From Pasteurella testudinis DSM 23072 (lineage in GTDB: Bacteria > Pseudomonadota > Gammaproteobacteria > Enterobacterales > Pasteurellaceae): a DNA stretch of 56,594 bases. The notes under the pieces are model-generated. The model searched no databases. It was not told where the DNA came from and saw nothing but the letters and a program-made list of their open reading frames with translations. The DNA lies in NCBI RefSeq assembly GCF_900176075.1, contig NZ_FWWV01000009.1, positions 1 through 56,594 on the forward strand, written 5' to 3'. A program made the position numbers and the translations under genes. Positions 24,132 through 31,106 of this stretch are shown piece after piece. Each line of letters opens with the position of its first letter. Positions within the stretch are counted from its first letter, which is position 1.

Positions 24132-24156
24132 CACATACCTCATTTTCTTATCAAAA

Positions 24157-24495
24157 TTAGTGCAAAAATCTACTCTCACTGTCTATATATTGAATATCCA
24201 ATTTATCTGCTGCGGTTACTTTTTTATTAGCTTCCTTATTAGCCACTCTTTTTGTAAAACCTAAGCAAAAAAAATCGCAAATAACGAGCGCTTTTTTTAA
24301 TTGATCATTATCAAGTTGATCACAACAACATATAATGCAAATGCTTAACATTAGTAAAATATATTCAAATTGCTTGCTCATAATTTTTTTTGAAAAGTCA
24401 TATCCCAACGCTTCTATTCTTTCTTTGGATAATTCAAAATTTTCGAAATCGTCAGGAAACAGATCTAAAATGCTTTTTGCTGTCGCTAAATCCAT
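24157..24495 (-). CDS. hypothetical protein with hydrophobic cysteine-rich middle
   Basis: A 112-aa ORF. A helical acidic start (MDLATAKSILDLFPDDFENF) is followed by a hydrophobic segment (ILLMLSICIICCC, about residues 46-58) and a basic C-terminal part. ATG with GAGG upstream. AT-rich. It lies in the segment enclosed by the two 53-bp repeats. No family recognised. Confidence 0.55.
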   Translation of the reverse strand: MDLATAKSILDLFPDDFENFELSKERIEALGYDFSKKIMSKQFEYILLMLSICIICCCDQLDNDQLKKALVICDFFCLGFTKRVANKEANKKVTAADKLDIQYIDSESRFLH

Positions 24496-24553
24496 AATCT
24501 ATCCTCAAATTTGTTATACTCACTTCTCCATCACAACCAAAAGGAAAACGTTA

Positions 24554-24816
24554 TGACCAATGAAGATGAAATTATTGAACTGACAGTTGAGAACCAACAG
24601 ATGGCTCATCGGCTTGCAGCGGCTCGTCTTGTGCTTGAGCTATTTCAAAACACAATGACTTCAGCGCAGAGTTCGCAATTGCATGAGATGTATCAACGTA
24701 CACGCGACCAACACTTAAACAATTTCGACCTTGATGAAGATCAAGCAGAAGAGATTGAAGCATTGTTTGATTTGCTTGAAGCCGTTCTACACCTGTCCCC
24801 AAATCAAACAGCGTAA
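24554..24816 (+). CDS. helical acidic moron-like protein
   Basis: An 87-aa protein (MTNEDEIIELTVENQQMAHR start) that is helical and acidic, similar in style to the 23085-23390 protein. AAGGAA stands before the ATG at 24554, and TTATACT about 40 bases upstream could be a -10 element. It runs against the early operon and is almost wholly antisense to the 24572-24913 ORF. Family not recognised. Confidence 0.55.
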
Positions 24817-24913
24817 ACGAAATACGGTATTTGCCGTTTTCATCTTGCTGAATAAAAAATTTACCGGTTGCAGACCCTGTTAATTCAGGGTTTGTTTTTT
24901 CCTTACACACCAC
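24572..24913 (-). CDS. leftward ORF overlapped by the 24554 gene
   Basis: A GTG-started ORF of 113 codons following the 53-bp repeat leader. The first ~40 residues look protein-like (TNPELTGSATGKFFIQQDEN, then GKYRISFTLFDLGTG). The remainder is antisense to the plus-strand gene and looks less natural. It may be a truncated gene whose original 3' part was replaced by the plus-strand insert. Confidence 0.4.
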   Translation of the reverse strand: MVCKEKTNPELTGSATGKFFIQQDENGKYRISFTLFDLGTGVERLQANQTMLQSLLLDLHQGRNCLSVGRVYVDTSHAIANSALKSLCFEIAQAQDEPLQADEPSVGSQLSVQ

Positions 24914-24963
24914 ACACCACCTTAGTTAATTGATTAAGTTACTTCGTTAAATCGCCACACCGC
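24911..24963. repeat. 53-bp direct repeat, copy 2
   Basis: Identical to 23938-23990, 973 bases away. It contains the stop of the RHH-like gene and the ribosome site of the next leftward ORF. Confidence 0.95.
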
Positions 24964-25126
24964 GCGCCCGTAGGGCTTCGATGATCAGCGTTCTTGCCAT
25001 GGCTGAACGTGAATCCAGCAAATTTTTTTTCATTTCCACGTCCAACACGGCTAATTCGTCCGGGCGCAGTTTCACATGCACATTTTCTTTTCTGCCTAAA
25101 GTTTGAGATCGCTCACGCTTTGTCAT
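24947..25126 (-). CDS. RHH-like small regulator, first gene of the early operon
   Basis: A 59-aa basic protein (MTKRERSQTLGRKENVHVKL) with a strand-helix-helix pattern (VHVKLRPDELAVLDVEMKKN, then SRSAMARTLIIEALRARG) typical of ribbon-helix-helix DNA-binding proteins. Start chosen at 25126 (GGGAG upstream); the ORF is open to 25168. It is divergent from the CI-like gene, the position of Cox/Apl or Cro in P2-like phages, so a role in the lytic/lysogenic switch is likely but inferred. Its 3' end lies in the 53-bp repeat. Confidence 0.65.
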   Translation of the reverse strand: MTKRERSQTLGRKENVHVKLRPDELAVLDVEMKKNLLDSRSAMARTLIIEALRARGVAI

Positions 25127-25170
25127 ATAGACAACTCCCTGATTTATTGGTAAATTTCTATCTATCATTA

Positions 25171-25211
25171 GATTAATGATGAATTAATCATTTATATGGT
25201 ATTTTATACCA
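25171..25211. promoter_or_regulatory. two dyads between the divergent regulators (operator candidates)
   Basis: GATTAAT/ATTAATC (25171-25189) and TGGTA/TACCA (25197-25211), each with a 5-base centre, lie between the RHH-like and CI-like genes. Their centres are 24 bases apart. They are candidate operators of the lysogeny switch. Confidence 0.55.
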
Positions 25212-25258
25212 AAAAAATGGATTTTCAACAACAATTTTCATTTTTTATGGATTTTATT

Positions 25259-25684
25259 ATGCGAGAACTAAATGTTGAGGCTGTCTTGGAACGAATGAAA
25301 AATATCGTTCAGGTCAAAACTGACAAGGATTTGGCTGGTTATCTGTTTGCAAAAACAACGACTTTTTCAAATTGGAAAAAGAACAATAGTATTCCGTTAG
25401 AAACATTGATCAGTTTTGTTGATAAGCACAATTTATCTATGGACTGGCTTATGTTTGGAAAAGAAAATTCTGCACCACAATTAGGGGTTGCAGAACAGAT
25501 GATGCTTACTGCATTTAGTAACCTTGATGATAAGCAGAAACTTGAGGCGATTGGCTTGTTAAGCGGATTGGGGAAAAGTGCGGTAGGTGGTAAAAATATT
25601 TTCAACGATAATACGAATATTGGTGTTATGACAGATTCAATTACCAAGCCGATTACACAGCATTTTGGCAAAAGGAAAAAATAA
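25259..25684 (+). CDS. CI-like phage repressor
   Basis: A protein of about 141 aa of the phage CI N-terminal type: RELNVEAVLERMKNIVQVKT, then KDLAGYLFAKTTTFSNWKKN, a helix-turn-helix over residues ~5-65, and LSMDWLMFGKE. No S24 peptidase domain follows, so it would be insensitive to RecA cleavage, as P2 C is. The start is uncertain (25196, 25217, 25247 or 25259, none with a good ribosome site). I chose 25259 because the dyad at 25197 would otherwise be coding. It probably maintains lysogeny by blocking the leftward early operon. Confidence 0.8.
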   Translation: MRELNVEAVLERMKNIVQVKTDKDLAGYLFAKTTTFSNWKKNNSIPLETLISFVDKHNLSMDWLMFGKENSAPQLGVAEQMMLTAFSNLDDKQKLEAIGLLSGLGKSAVGGKNIFNDNTNIGVMTDSITKPITQHFGKRKK

Positions 25685-25685
25685 G

Positions 25686-26078
25686 ATGAAAAAATTAATA
25701 TTTGTTCTTGCAATAGCCCTTTATATTCCGTATGGGTTTTCATCGTCATTGCCCAATAAATTAGCAAAAGATTTTAAAGGGCTTCAGATAGCTGAACTTA
25801 CGATTGAAGATGATACGCTTTGGATAAAATTAGATCGTAATAAAATCACTGTCGACGCGTTAAAAAACACAATTAATTCCTCTTTTTGTAGTAGCGTAAA
25901 TCAAAATATTTCCGACTGGAAAAAGCTAAATATAAAACAGGTTGCCATGACAAATAAATTTGGCTTGCAAGGCTATATTTTTAAAGGTGGGATTGAAGAG
26001 TGTTTAGATATTTGGAAACTTACTTCTGATGAAGTAAACACTAAATATATGAATGATAATTATATAAAAATGCTCTAG
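25686..26078 (+). CDS. small exported protein, accessory
   Basis: A 130-aa protein with a signal peptide (MKKLIFVLAIALYIPYGFSS). The mature part has two Cys (FCSSV, EECLDIW) that could pair. The ATG is directly after the repressor stop. It starts the rightward accessory block (25.7-28.1 kb). No family recognised. Lysogenic conversion is a possible role. Confidence 0.65.
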   Translation: MKKLIFVLAIALYIPYGFSSSLPNKLAKDFKGLQIAELTIEDDTLWIKLDRNKITVDALKNTINSSFCSSVNQNISDWKKLNIKQVAMTNKFGLQGYIFKGGIEECLDIWKLTSDEVNTKYMNDNYIKML

Positions 26079-26086
26079 GGAATATT

Positions 26087-26680
26087 ATGAAAAAATTTTT
26101 ATTACTCCCTTTCATCGTATTATTTAGCATAACTGCACAAGCTGCCCTCAAAGCGCAGCAACCTGAAACTACTATCGAAGTGCCTTTTACTAAAAATGCC
26201 AATGGGGTTGTGCAATTTGATTCGATCAAAGCTGTTTTTGAAGAAACTAGCGGTGAATATTTTGAAGACGATCGTACATTAAAAATTATTTCCCAATCAC
26301 CATTAAAAGTGCAGGCATTTAATTTATTCCCTGATCGTGCTACGGCAGAATTTGCAGAGGGAGTTATCGAATCACATTTTATTTTTCATGTGTACCGCAC
26401 TTTTATTCATAGCGATGTGGATAGCATAGATTTAAGTATCACGCCGATTTATGCTGAATCCAGAAAACCTTTTGGCGCAACGATACAAGCGAAAATAACA
26501 AGACAAAAAGCCCTAAGAATATTACAACAGTTTAGCAATGCGCGGTCATTCGATGATCTAATTTCTTTAGATCCAAATGCTGAATATACCTTTGTCGGGT
26601 TAAGTCCGTCAGATCTTTTTATGTCATTAGCAACCGGAAAACAACATAAACAAGTTTTATCTGCTTTAATTAATAAATAG
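26087..26680 (+). CDS. exported protein, accessory
   Basis: A 197-aa protein with a signal peptide (MKKFLLLPFIVLFSITAQAA, cleavage likely after AQA). The mature domain is mixed alpha/beta with no cysteines, and I do not recognise it. The ATG is 8 bases after the preceding stop. It is probably periplasmic and expressed with its neighbours from the lysogen. Confidence 0.65.
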   Translation: MKKFLLLPFIVLFSITAQAALKAQQPETTIEVPFTKNANGVVQFDSIKAVFEETSGEYFEDDRTLKIISQSPLKVQAFNLFPDRATAEFAEGVIESHFIFHVYRTFIHSDVDSIDLSITPIYAESRKPFGATIQAKITRQKALRILQQFSNARSFDDLISLDPNAEYTFVGLSPSDLFMSLATGKQHKQVLSALINK

Positions 26681-26723
26681 TTAGTGCCGTTTATTTAAGA
26701 ATAACGAAAAACAGGGAAATAAC

Positions 26724-26927
26724 ATGAAAAAACTATTATTTATTATGCTTTTTTCCGCAATGCCATTACTTGCCGCAGAAAAGTATTCCTGTGATGAAGG
26801 ACGTGGTAAATATTGCAAGCATATGAGTTCCTGCGCCGAAGCAAAATATTATTTGAATAAGTGCGGTATCGGGCGTTTAGATCGCGATAACGACGGCATA
26901 CCCTGTGAGAATGTTTGTCGGAAGTGA
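26724..26927 (+). CDS. excalibur calcium-binding domain protein, secreted
   Basis: A 67-aa protein. A signal peptide (MKKLLFIMLFSAMPLLAA) is followed by a small domain with six cysteines. Its end matches the excalibur calcium-binding motif: CAEAKYYLNKCG then LDRDNDGIPCE, where the DxDxDG-like loop binds Ca2+. Excalibur domains occur in extracellular nuclease-related and surface proteins. Here the domain stands alone. Good ribosome site (AGGGAAAT). Confidence 0.8.
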   Translation: MKKLLFIMLFSAMPLLAAEKYSCDEGRGKYCKHMSSCAEAKYYLNKCGIGRLDRDNDGIPCENVCRK

Positions 26928-26963
26928 TGTATTAGTGATTGTTTTATTAGTCGGTTGTTGTAT

Positions 26964-27329
26964 ATGGAAAAAGAAGTAGAAACTCCAGCAGTCCAAATTG
27001 GTGTTGTGCATACTGGAAATAAATTAGAAGTTCACCAACATTTTTTACGTCCGGTTGATCGGCAGAAACTGATTCGGGATCTGATGTCATTCAAAGACTC
27101 GGACCCGACTTTTTTTAAGCTGGTACAAAATATCTGCACCGAACTGCACGGCAATTTCATGTTCAGCAAACTGCCAGACGGTGAATTAAAAGCCCTGCAC
27201 GAAGTCAAAAATTTGGTGTTCGGCTTATACCAAGAAAAAGAACAGCACCGGCTGGAAGTGATTAGCCTGTCGCAACAGCTGCAACGTTCACCGGTGCAAC
27301 GGTTTATTAGGAAGTTGTTGGTGGATTGA
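26964..27329 (+). CDS. hypothetical accessory protein
   Basis: A 121-aa soluble protein (MEKEVETPAVQIGVVHTGNK start) with a coiled-coil C-terminal half (LYQEKEQHRLEVISLSQQLQ). No membrane segment. It lies 21 bases before the DUF3800 gene. ATG at 26964 preferred to 26955. No family recognised. Confidence 0.6.
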   Translation: MEKEVETPAVQIGVVHTGNKLEVHQHFLRPVDRQKLIRDLMSFKDSDPTFFKLVQNICTELHGNFMFSKLPDGELKALHEVKNLVFGLYQEKEQHRLEVISLSQQLQRSPVQRFIRKLLVD

Positions 27330-27350
27330 AATTTATAGTGAATGGAATAA

Positions 27351-28133
27351 ATGAATAAAAATACTTGGCATTTATTTTGTGATGAATCCGGCATAAGTGG
27401 TAAGCCTTATTATGCCTTTGGTTCGCTTTGGATTCGTGAAGATCACATACAGGAATTTGAGACTGCAATGCAGGCACTAAGAACGAAACATAATTGCCAA
27501 GATGAAATTAAATGGCAAGCGGCAAATTCTAAACGATATTCTGCTTTTTATGATGAAATTATCAGTTATTTTTTTCAAGCTGACTATCTCTTTTTTAATT
27601 GCCTTTCTGTTCAGTTATCCATAGTTAATAAAACTTTTCATGATGGTGATTATGAGGTGGCAAAACAAAAGCATTTTACATCCCTTATCACCAATAAAAT
27701 AATTACTTCATTATCACGTAACAAAATGAACAGATTTATTATAATTGTTGATGACTTGCCGTTTAGCTACAAAAAGGCAGATGAATCAATGCACATCATC
27801 GCCAATAATATTATACGGCAGAAAACAGGCGTATGTAATGCAATTTTAAAATTGAGTGAAGTTGATTCAAAACAGTCTTACGGCGTGCAGCTATGTGATT
27901 TATTACTTGGTGCAGTATTAAGTGTTTATCAGAATGATTCATCAGCGATACGTAAAAAAGAACTTGCTATGTTAGTTGCGGAACATTTAGGGTGGGATCA
28001 TTTAAAATATGATACATTTGGTACTGAAAAGAAATTTAATATTTGGAATTTTTATGACCCGACAAAAGGACCTAGAATCACTCAAACAAAGGGGGTTGAT
28101 TTAAAATATCCTACCTTTTATTCAAAAAAATAA
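27351..28133 (+). CDS. DUF3800-family protein (RNase H-like fold)
   Basis: A 260-aa protein of the DUF3800 family: the N-terminal strand with the acidic pair (HLFCDESGISG, residues ~8-18), KHNCQDEIKWQ, the second acidic site IIIVDDLPFS, and the C-terminal GVQLCDLLLGAVLSVYQ helix. The fold is predicted to be RNase H-like with catalytic Asp/Glu residues, but the family's substrate is not known. DUF3800 genes are linked with structured non-coding RNAs (the DUF3800 RNA motifs described by comparative genomics), and the following 190 bases here look like one. It is the last gene of the accessory block. Confidence 0.85.
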   Translation: MNKNTWHLFCDESGISGKPYYAFGSLWIREDHIQEFETAMQALRTKHNCQDEIKWQAANSKRYSAFYDEIISYFFQADYLFFNCLSVQLSIVNKTFHDGDYEVAKQKHFTSLITNKIITSLSRNKMNRFIIIVDDLPFSYKKADESMHIIANNIIRQKTGVCNAILKLSEVDSKQSYGVQLCDLLLGAVLSVYQNDSSAIRKKELAMLVAEHLGWDHLKYDTFGTEKKFNIWNFYDPTKGPRITQTKGVDLKYPTFYSKK

Positions 28134-28321
28134 GCAGACCTTTCAGCCTGCACGGTGAGCGTCCTCAAGGACTTACATATTATAAAATATCGCCCAATTT
28201 CCCCACTAGGCGGAATCCACATAAAGAAGCCGCCTCTGTACCCTTTATGCGCTTGTTCTCGTGCCGAACAAGTAGCGAAGTAATAGTATACCACCAAGAT
28301 CGGTAAATCAATGGATTTACC
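28134..28321 (+). ncRNA. probable structured RNA downstream of DUF3800
   Basis: No ORF. Stems visible on the plus strand: GTCC-TCAA-GGAC (28161-28172); an H-type pseudoknot with stem 1 28208-28213/28230-28235 (AGGCGG/CCGCCT) interleaved with stem 2 28220-28226/28243-28249 (CATAAAG/CTTTATG); a 7-bp hairpin CTTGTTC/GAACAAG (28252-28272); and an 8-bp hairpin GGTAAATC/GATTTACC (28302-28321). The location directly after DUF3800 matches the DUF3800 RNA motifs. Exact ends, promoter and strand are inferred. Confidence 0.65.
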
Positions 28322-28382
28322 AAATTCTATTAAATTATATGAACTGTCTCACAAAAATACGGTAAAAAATCACATCAGGGAT

Positions 28383-29531
28383 TTAATTGGTTTCAATATC
28401 CAACTCAAACTCTACTGCCGTGGTATAACCCCCACCACCGATACTATGCGTGACCTTGGTCACAATCCATTTTGTGCTGTCAATCTGCGGTTTAAAGCCG
28501 TTCAAAATTGCCGGCAGTTCCGGCATGAGTTCGGGATTGCCGACGGCAAGGGTTAATGCAAAACTGGCAACGCCACGTTTCAGTTTGTCGTAAGCCGCTT
28601 TGGCGGCGTTCATCGCTTCCGCTTCAGTTTTGTAGCTGTGGCGCAGGGTCTTCATCTGATTTGCGTCGCTTTCCACGGGTTCGGTTTGCACCAACACATT
28701 ATATTTGCGTTTGCTTTGCCGTTGCCCTTTGACTGTACCGTCTTTCAGCGTGCGTCCTTTAGTTTGGCGGTGCTGGCGTTGGATTTCGCTGTTTTCGTCG
28801 ATCACCACTTCGCCTTTTTTACCCGTATCTAAGTTGTACCAATAAGCACGCACGGCACTGTAGTTGTCGCTTTCATTCAGCGAAAAGCGGTAACTATCAC
28901 CACTGTGCCGGGTGATTTGTACTTCCGGCAAAGGTTGGCCGCTCGCCGTTTTCATTTGCCCAGCTTTGATAAACAGCAAATGACCGTTTTTCACCGTAGC
29001 GATTGCGTCGTAATCTTCTGCTAGTCGGGTCAGCAGGTTGATTGTGCTTTCGTTTGTTTGGTCGAGGTGGGCGATCAGCTGATTTTTCAACGGCTCGCCG
29101 CACAGTGGTTTCAAGCCGTTTTCTTTGGCAAGCTGTTCAATCAATGCGCCGATGCGGATATTGTCAAAACTGCGTTCTTGCTTGGTCAATAAACTGCCCA
29201 TCATGTCCGCACTTCTTGCCCGAAACGTCAGCTGGTCCGGTGCGCCGCTGAATTCGACTTCATCCACCGTGAAGCGCCCTTTTTCCACTAACGGCTTATT
29301 TTTCCAGCCGATTGCCAGTTCGATTTCTGCGCCTCGGCGTGGAATCTGTAGTGTGCCGTCATGGTCGCTCAAGCTAATATCCAGCTGATCCGCCTCAAAG
29401 CCGCGGTTGTCGGTCAACGTGAGGCTGATCAAACGGTCACTGATGAGCTGGGTAATATTTTTCTCACCTTGCTTGTCATGCACAATCACGCTGAATGCCG
29501 GGGTTTTATGGTTGCTGTCAAACAGTTGCAT
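28383..29531 (-). CDS. D: tail protein D (P2 gpD, baseplate/tail hub)
   Basis: A 382-aa protein of the P2 gpD/late control family, which forms the tail hub. It has a beta-rich N-terminal part (HDKQGEKNITQLISDRLISL), the central LTFRARSADMMGSLL and the C-terminal LTLAVGNPELMPELPAILNG typical of the family. It is the last gene of the FI operon. Its start overlaps the stop of U. Full length for the family. Confidence 0.95.
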   Translation of the reverse strand: MQLFDSNHKTPAFSVIVHDKQGEKNITQLISDRLISLTLTDNRGFEADQLDISLSDHDGTLQIPRRGAEIELAIGWKNKPLVEKGRFTVDEVEFSGAPDQLTFRARSADMMGSLLTKQERSFDNIRIGALIEQLAKENGLKPLCGEPLKNQLIAHLDQTNESTINLLTRLAEDYDAIATVKNGHLLFIKAGQMKTASGQPLPEVQITRHSGDSYRFSLNESDNYSAVRAYWYNLDTGKKGEVVIDENSEIQRQHRQTKGRTLKDGTVKGQRQSKRKYNVLVQTEPVESDANQMKTLRHSYKTEAEAMNAAKAAYDKLKRGVASFALTLAVGNPELMPELPAILNGFKPQIDSTKWIVTKVTHSIGGGGYTTAVEFELDIETN

Positions 29532-29965
29532 TAAATCATTCCTAACATCTGATCGGTAAATTCTAACAACATCGAATTGTTCGTGCGTTTCAGCGTCATG
29601 GTGAAATCAATCCGTCGGGCCGCACCGTCTGCGAATAGAAAAGAACGGGTTTCGCTGATGGATTCAATTGCGAAGAAGCCAAAAAATTCAAAGTTGCCGC
29701 CGATTAATGGGTAAGATTTCCCCATTTCCGCCATTAATTCGAGCAATCCAATGCTCATTCTGCCGCCGGTGATCGAGGGCATTAACGTGCCGGAAATGGT
29801 GATCGTTTCGCTCTCTTTGCCGGTGTATTGGCTTGCCGGCAGCCGTCCGACAATCGAGTTTGTCGGGTGTCGCCAGTTGAGCTGTCGTTGCAGTTCTTGA
29901 AAGGGGATTGTCTGCAAGTTGAACACAAATAGCCCCAATACCATCATTGCCGCATTCTGAATCAT
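29531..29965 (-). CDS. U: tail protein U (P2 gpU)
   Basis: A 144-aa protein of the gpU family, which caps the tail end. It has AMMVLGLFVFNLQTIPFQEL, WRHPTNSIVGR and the family signature GRMSIGLLELMAEMGKSYPL. Start by ATG at 29965. Position between E' and D as in P2, although P2 has T between E' and U and here T is elsewhere. Confidence 0.95.
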   Translation of the reverse strand: MIQNAAMMVLGLFVFNLQTIPFQELQRQLNWRHPTNSIVGRLPASQYTGKESETITISGTLMPSITGGRMSIGLLELMAEMGKSYPLIGGNFEFFGFFAIESISETRSFLFADGAARRIDFTMTLKRTNNSMLLEFTDQMLGMI

Positions 29966-30003
29966 TTTTTGTCCTCATTTGGTTTACGGAAGCAAAAACA
30001 ACA

Positions 30004-30025
30004 AAAGTGCGGTTGACCGCACTTT
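30004..30025. terminator. inverted uptake-sequence pair (dUSS) hairpin
   Basis: AAAGTGCGGT and ACCGCACTTT (10-bp stem, 2-base loop) just after the E' stop. Paired uptake sequences of this kind are known to serve as terminators in Pasteurellaceae. Confidence 0.75.
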
Positions 30026-30027
30026 GC

Positions 30028-30239
30028 TTATTCTTGTTCGTATTGACTGCGCTCGCGTGCCTTTTCGCGCCACGTCATCAATTCGCTTAACGTCATATCA
30101 TCGAATGCGCTCGGCTGCCAATGAAACACGGTAGCAATATCGGCGATGGCGTCTTCCACGCTTGCCGGAAGCAACAGCGGTTGCGGTTCGTCTTGCGCTA
30201 GGCTTCCAGTGTCGCCGTCGGTTCGGCTTCGGTTTTCAC
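30028..30239 (-). CDS. E': E' extension of tail protein E+E' (frameshift product)
   Basis: A -1 reading frame with no convenient start codon. It holds the GpE family motif ADIATVFHWQPSAFDDMTLS then ELMTWREKARERS. It is open back to the slippery site at 30240-30246 in gene E, so the product is an E-E' fusion made by -1 frameshifting, as in P2. E+E' is thought to work with the tape measure in tail assembly. Confidence 0.85.
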
Positions 30240-30521
30240 GAAAAAACCGATAGTCGCCGTGGTCAGTTCGGTGAAATCTGCTGGGTCTAACGCCAACAAC
30301 TCATTTTTATTGATACTCGGCAACGTGATACGCGGCAGCAGCGTGATATACGCGTCTGTGTCCAGTTGCAGCAAGTCGAACATTTTCAAGCCCTTTAGTG
30401 CCGGCACAGTCGGTTTCATTACTGTGATTTCGCTGATTTCGTTCGTGCCGCGCTTAATCGGCTCTTGCAGCGTGACAAATTTGGCATTTTTGGCTTCGGT
30501 TTGGGTGTCTTTTTTGGTCAT
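30198..30521 (-). CDS. E: tail protein E (P2 gpE)
   Basis: A 107-aa P2 gpE-like tail assembly protein (FVTLQEPIKRGTNEISEITV, then LKGLKMFDLLQLDTDAYITL). It ends TEAEPTATLEA at the zero-frame TAG. A fraction of ribosomes is expected to shift at 30246-30240 to give E+E'. Confidence 0.9.
   Translation of the reverse strand: MTKKDTQTEAKNAKFVTLQEPIKRGTNEISEITVMKPTVPALKGLKMFDLLQLDTDAYITLLPRITLPSINKNELLALDPADFTELTTATIGFFVKTEAEPTATLEA
30240..30246 (-). promoter_or_regulatory. -1 frameshift slippery site T-TTT-TTC
   Basis: Zero-frame codons are GGT TTT TTC; slipping back by one gives a frame open into E'. P2 uses T-TTT-TTG at the same place. Confidence 0.8.
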
Positions 30522-30543
30522 GATGTTATTCCTGTTATGCTTT

Positions 30544-30565
30544 AAAAAAGCCCCCTTTCGGGGGC
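30544..30565 (-). terminator. rho-independent terminator between FII and E
   Basis: GCCCCC/GGGGGC with a GAAA tetraloop, followed by six T on the minus strand. It probably reduces transcription of the E-U-D genes relative to the abundant sheath and tube. Confidence 0.9.
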
Positions 30566-30581
30566 AGGGTGTGTGATTTGG

Positions 30582-31091
30582 TTACAGTCCAATAGCGGCG
30601 CGATGTTGGCTCATTAAATCTGTGCCATTGACCACATATACCAAGTTAATCATGTCAATTTCCACCAGTGTTTCACCGGCAACCACTAACTTGTAATACG
30701 TCAGTGCCGATTTCACCGTGTGTTCGGTGTCGTCGCCGACTTTTGCATTGCCGGGGTCAATTTCGGTGTGCCGGCCACGCACGACAACCTCGACCGCTTC
30801 CACGTCGCCGGTGTCGTCTCGCTGATAACTGCCGGCAAAGCGCAGAAGTTGCCCGTCGATTTTCGGATTGCCAAATTGCTTGAAGATTTCCGGCATAATG
30901 CCACCGTATTTGTGTTCGATTTCCAGTTTTTCTAAACCTAAATCAATATCCACTTCGCCGAGCATACCGCCTGCGCGGTAGCTTTCGGCTTTGATTGCCA
31001 GTTTCGGCACGGTGACTTCGGTCGCTTGCCCGTGATAGCTCACGCCGTCGCCGAATAAATTCATCTGTTTCAGTTTGCGAGGTAATGCCAT
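30582..31091 (-). CDS. FII: major tail tube protein (P2 gpFII)
   Basis: A 169-aa protein forming the inner tail tube. It has the start ALPRKLKQMNLFGDGVSYHG, the middle ESYRAGGMLGEVDIDLGLEK and the end VYVVNGTDLMSQHRAAIGL, all typical of P2 FII. Follows FI after 15 bases. Confidence 0.96.
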   Translation of the reverse strand: MALPRKLKQMNLFGDGVSYHGQATEVTVPKLAIKAESYRAGGMLGEVDIDLGLEKLEIEHKYGGIMPEIFKQFGNPKIDGQLLRFAGSYQRDDTGDVEAVEVVVRGRHTEIDPGNAKVGDDTEHTVKSALTYYKLVVAGETLVEIDMINLVYVVNGTDLMSQHRAAIGL

Positions 31092-31106
31092 TGTCTAGCT
31101 CCTTTC

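Noticed and set aside
28311-28556. Plus-strand ORF after the DUF3800 RNA
   Set aside because: It runs antisense into gene D and starts inside the terminal hairpin region.
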